From the NCBI GenBank assembly GCA_017506865.1, contig JAFCMP010000090.1, positions 124,001-188,000 on the forward strand: DNA of 64,000 nucleotides, given 5' to 3'. Made by a program: the position numbers and the translations under genes. Below, piece by piece: positions 59,641-64,000 of this stretch. The stretch comes from Tribonema minus (Eukaryota > Sar > Xanthophyceae > Tribonematales > Tribonemataceae). Below the pieces are notes generated by a model, which was not told the DNA's origin, searched no databases, and was given only the letters and a program-made list of their open reading frames with translations. Every line of letters begins with the position of its first letter. The first letter of the stretch is position 1.

Positions 59641-60143
59641 TGTAGCTTAGCATGATAATGCTCCTGTAGTTCATGTACTTGAACAATGCGTCAAGCCTAC
59701 AGTCAGCTCATTGGGAGTGCATGTTACTCCACACTCTCACAAATGAAGTCAGTGTACTTGAACAGCGCGATGAGCCCACGAATGGCTCGTTCCATGTGTA
59801 CGTTTCTTCAAACTCAGATAAAGGCTGCTGCGCTGCTGCTCGTAGGTGAGGAAAGGAGAACGCTACGGATAGCTCGTGCTAGACAACCTGGAGCGTTCGT
59901 GTCGCCGCACGTTGGTTCGAAACCCGCTCACCACCTTCTACACTACGCGCGTTCAAGAGCCCTGTCAGTAGCTGCTGCACTTCCTGTGTTGGGCTACCAG
60001 CTGGAGCTGGCCTACCGAACACGTGAGACCTTTCCATACTGAACACCCATGCCCTCGAACGCTACAAAGCTTGCACACAGAAGTCTTTTGACTACTGTGG
60101 ATATGATGGCACTGTTTGACTCGTGCCCAATGACTGCAACAGC

Positions 60144-60221
60144 GGCGACCACGGTTATTGGTGGAAGGCAATTGCGGCTAACCACTCCTTGTCATCTAGA
60201 GCTCTACGATCGTTTGATTCG
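60144..60221 (+). repeat. Short dispersed repeat (about 80 bp), copy 2
   Basis: This matches 21625-21701 in inverted orientation. It lies in unit B shortly before its end; the corresponding part of unit A (about 53.6-53.7 kb) does not show it, so it was probably inserted after the array formed. Confidence 0.7.
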
Positions 60222-60818
60222 TTTCCATAAAGGATGATTAGCGCACATTGGTGTGTGCGTACTTTTGAGATTCCGCTACAGTACTCACAATGATGTGCGT
60301 GGTCTGTACAAGTTCACACGATGAAGTCTGAATCAGTGCTAAATGTACATTCAAATTCAATAACGATCTGAAATGACACGAAAATCTCTTAGCAGGGTGC
60401 ACCACATGAAATGCTGATGCTGCAGTGCCAGTCGGCACATCAACGAGCGGTAAGGCTTACGTTGCAATGTTCAGTGGTACGTTGCAATGCGTTGCCACTG
60501 AACAGCGGCATTGCAGACTCTCATCAGTGCCCGAGCCCACCATGCATCCTTCGCTAGCGTGACACCAGTAAGTTGACCGCCGAACGCAGCCAATGCACAC
60601 GCAAGTCCCGACCCAAGATCTTACGTGCCTGGAGGCTGACAGAGTTTGATGCAGAGCCATCCATGCAGGCGCAAAAGCACTGCCGCTGATGCGCCGCCTA
60701 TGCATGCCTGCATCGTGGCTCGATCGTTCGATGTCCGACATGGCTCATTGCACGGTTCCACTTCAAGCGAGTTGTTGAAGTCCGAAGAAGTTTGCCGTTG
60801 AGCTTCTCACACCTCTAC

Positions 60819-61731
60819 GTGCGACAGCAGGAAGCTCAGCGGCGTGATCAGGGCCACTTCCCTGACCATGTATCCGGGCGGACCCCCTGCTTGCTGCGGG
60901 CAGGGGGTTCGACACACACTAGAGTCTGTGCCGTGCGGATGTCTCACACGGTCTGGAGGGCGCTATAAACCAGCTCGTGGGCGCGTGACGAGTATTATTA
61001 CATGTGGAGTAACTTAAGTCAAGGCGTTGCCTGGCTCGTTTTGCTCTGCTTACGCCTACCGGGAGGTGCAGGGGGCTCTCTGGGCACGTGAGCATCGGTA
61101 CGGCACTGAGAGGGCGTTTGCCGGCGAAGGCTGGCATGGAGATGACAGCGTAAGAATGCTGGTCTTATCTCCGCGCCTTCCCTGCTGTGTTATGCGAGAT
61201 GGTCACCGGCGGGGATCCTGGAGGTACCAGTGTGCTCCCATCTCTTGAGGTGCGGTGCGCTTTGGCCTGGGACCGAGTGCAGGTAAGGAAAGATGGCGAA
61301 CACATGGATGCTTATGGACATGAGAAACCAGAGACGGCACAAGAGGGCTACGCCCTCTTGCTCTCTGGACCAGACCCGGCAGTTTGTATGACAATTCTAT
61401 AGATAAAATGGTGTCGGCTAGGTGTGCTCTTGAAGTACATCCCCCTTCCCTTTCTGCTGTGCAGCGGGTCTTGTGTGTTGTGCTGCCATGCGCTAGCAAC
61501 GCTTTACTGATGACGGGTGGCGATCTGGAGCAGAACAGACCGCAGAAGGGAGTACACTTTGGTGCTCTCCCTTCTCTGGGATAGACGGGGATTCGTCACC
61601 CCTGCTTTCCCGGACCGTCCTCATGTCCATGAACTATCGTGTTCCCATCGCTGCATAATCATGTATATGTCTGGAGGTGCTGTGTACGCGTGTGAGTATT
61701 CGTGTTTGTGTGTGGGAGTGTGAATGAGTGT

Positions 61732-61797
<66 letters not shown>

Positions 61798-61857
61798 TGT
61801 GTGTGTGCGTGTGTGTGTGTGGTGGTGCTGTGCGAGTATTAATGTGTGTGTGTGAGG

Positions 61858-61895
<38 letters not shown>

Positions 61896-64000
61896 ACACG
61901 CGAGTTCATGCGTGTGTGCGTCTCGTGCAAGCGCGAGCCTCAGCAGCGCAGCTTCTGATCACTGGGCACAGGTATGTTCCGTGGCGCGTTCTATGTACCA
62001 AGCTGCTGCGAGCTAGTGCTGTACTGTACACAAGGAGAAGATACTTCAAAGTAGTAGATATGGCAGTTTTATGTTAGAGTAGTTCTCCCGCGACGGTCTC
62101 CACCTTGACGCGGTGTGGGAGCTGACGTACCGGAGTGGTGTACGAAGCGAGACCATGACATAACCACAGCTACTGGCACCGCATTGCAAGCTTATTGCAG
62201 AGCGCAACAGAAACTAACAGCACTATTGCACATTATTGTTGCCCCAAGGTTGAGGCACTAGCCTGACGGCGCAATGACGAAGTGAGATCAGGACTCAGTC
62301 ACAGGTTCTTGGACCAATTGGTGGCTTTCATGTTTACCGCAATGTGCGATGATATCTGATGGCTTTTCTGCGCCTTGCTTGTTGCCTTGGCAGGCTCTCC
62401 AGCTGGGCTGTGCAAGCTACTGCTGGGCCAGAGTTTTGCCAGCTGCTGCAATGGTACATCAAGGGCCTCTCTTCACACCAGAATCGGTGACCTTTCTGAA
62501 CCAGAGGCAGCGATTGGTCTGCCGTACAACAGCCTGAGGGTGTGCTGTAATGTGTGTAGATGTCAAACTTTCACGCTCAAGACTGGGTACATCTCGCTGA
62601 ACAGTGGCAACAGCTGCCATCGCTGGGCAACGCATGCTCACCATGCTCTATGGGTTGCTTTCACCTTTGCAGATGCCTTTGCAGGTGCCCTGTTTTGCAC
62701 TGCTGTCAGCACTGAAGTGGGCACAGAGGTTGTGCCAGGAAGGGCGCTGCCGCGCAGAAATACCTCCACCTCTTGGAACCACACGCAAGGTGAGCACTGC
62801 TGACCTATTGTGTTCAAGATTGGCCTTCCACTTTGTTGAGGGTTTGATTGATGCGTATTCCAGCTATTGCGGATGCTTTCTTGCTGATGCTACCGGGTTT
62901 CCTGTCATGTGTTCAATCGGCGTTGCGAGTCTTGTGCCAGCACTTGGGTCGTCAGTCGGAACGAAAAGCTGACACGTGGCAGCAGTACAAACTCAGTACA
63001 TGGGCAGTACATGCGAGCACCATGATTGTTAGGCACTGCATTCACGCATGGACCGCTTCTGCTGCACTGTTCGTCGCATTACTTGCAGGCGGCAATGCTC
63101 AAGCACACAAGAACTTCGCCAGTGCGCCAAGGCGCAAGTTCAGTAGCAGCACCAGCAGCAGCGCTCAAGAGCTTGATGGGTGACTTGTATTTCAGCCGAA
63201 GCATACATGTACAAAAGCATGGTTGGCAGGCTCACTCTTGCTGAGGATACTCAGTTTCGTGTTGCACGGCAAAACTTGGGGCACCGAAACCTGAACGCTT
63301 GCACAGTAACTAGAATTTGTATCATGCTGCAGTTGCAGTTTACAGGTGCAATGCCATCTTTTCTTCACTGCAGTTTTGATGTTGCAACCCCTTGTTTTGC
63401 AACTATCACAATGCTCGGTGATGCCTTGTGTTTGATGAAGTGGGATTGCATTATGACAGGTAGCACTTTGTGGGTGTTGTGCTGGGCAAATGCAGACACT
63501 TGACTCAACTTTACGCCATTTTGGGTAACAGCTCTACAGAGCAACTGTCCCGACAGATGGTTCTTTGTGCCAACCGGTGTGATAATACCAGCATGTGCAA
63601 CGCAACGACAGCAACAACAGTGCAGACGATAGCGGCCTATGATGAAGTGCTTGTTGAAACATCCATAGTTTCCCTCACAGACAGAGAAGCGAGGCCTGCG
63701 GGGGAAGCGCAGATGCCTTCGTGTGAAGTGGTCGTGTGTTACTGTCATGTTGTTTTGTGCATACACAGTAATGCTGGCGGGCTGGCTGCAGGTTTTTGTT
63801 GCAGTGACTGCTGCAGTGCACTCGCAGACTTCTACTTGGTTGGTTCACAGCAAATCATGACTGAAGTGCTCCATTTAGATGAAGAAAAGTTGCCATTTTC
63901 TGGCCTTGCATCGAAGAGCTTCTGCGATTAGTGCTCACCACTCAAGCACACGTGGTCAACATGTCCATCAGATGTTTGTGGCACGCAAACAAAACAGTGT
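60819..64000. repeat. Tandem array unit C (cut by window end)
   Basis: The third copy starts at CGTGCGACAGCAGGAAGC. The conserved block, GT microsatellite (61715-61895) and first part of the 3-kb block are present in the same order as in A and B. The window ends inside the unit. A one-base loss near 60900 breaks the frame that is open in unit B. Confidence 0.85.
61715..61895. repeat. GT microsatellite, array unit C
   Basis: Two long, nearly pure GT tracts (61725-61795 and 61858-61892), purer but shorter overall than in units A and B. Confidence 0.95.

Larger units (their letters stand above)
54290..60818. repeat. Tandem array unit B (about 6.53 kb)
   Basis: The second copy has the same order of blocks as unit A: conserved block, GT microsatellite (55137-55560), 3-kb block, minisatellite (about 58300-58450), C run (58705-58720), and minus-strand exon-like segment (59150-59640). 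Unit B alone keeps an open minus-strand frame at 54213-54422 containing NPLPRSRQWVRPETWSGKVA and ending in a hydrophilic helix (DNGKLLEDFNNLLNSL). Confidence 0.85.

Noticed and set aside
59860..59960. GGTTCGAAACC, a tRNA B-box look-alike (also GGGGTTCGA in the array units near 47810, 54380 and 60905)
   Set aside because: The flanking bases do not form a five-pair T stem, and no A box or acceptor stem can be drawn at the right distance.

Overview
This window is nuclear DNA from a eukaryotic microalga. Its genes are split by many introns, most GT-AG and at least three apparently GC-AG. Exons are GC- and CpG-rich and code for Ala/Gly/Ser-rich proteins, while introns and intergenic DNA are dominated by TGCA/CATG-type words. 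Two neighbouring proteins begin with a hydrophobic signal followed by an Ala/Phe cleavage motif like the ASAFAP motif of red-type complex plastids, and one of them is CP12. A haptophyte fits best, but another alga with a secondary red plastid is possible. There are no operons, CRISPR arrays or prokaryotic signals, and I found no convincing tRNA or rRNA gene.

Left part (1-26 kb). A decayed dispersed element fills 1-1.4 kb. On the minus strand follow a BAR-SH3 (amphiphysin/Rvs167-like) gene (9675 to 2205) and a coiled-coil gene (12723 to 10084). The coiled-coil gene shares a 125-bp divergent promoter with a plus-strand ZSWIM7/SWS1 homologue (12849-14143). A three-exon orphan (17111 to 15265) and a long unrecognised minus gene (22324 to 17208) come next. 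The long gene is divergent from a five-exon plus-strand gene of unknown function (22481-26171). Exon joins were checked by splice-site and phase agreement.

Middle part (26-47 kb). A minus gene of unknown function (31266 to 28235) carries an inverted-duplicated, hairpin-forming insertion in one intron. A small J-domain protein (32846 to 31885) follows. Two plastid-targeted proteins share a divergent promoter: an unknown 144-residue protein (minus) and CP12 (plus). After a gene-poor stretch comes a large CBP/p300-type histone acetyltransferase on the minus strand (46114 or beyond, to 40547), with TAZ, RING/PHD, KAT11 and ZZ parts and long trinucleotide-repeat inserts.

Right part (47.7-64 kb). 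Three diverged tandem copies of a unit of about 6.55 kb run to the end of the window, each with a GT microsatellite and a 15-bp minisatellite; the third is cut by the window end. No intact gene is visible in them, but one segment looks like protein-coding exons conserved between copies. A fragment of the unit lies at 37 kb, next to a second, inverted copy of the element seen at 1-1.4 kb.

A short word, ACTTCAA/TTGAAGT, often doubled or palindromic, recurs through the non-coding DNA and sits in three divergent promoters and beside some 3' splice sites. It is the most interesting unexplained signal here. All counts and alignments were done by eye.
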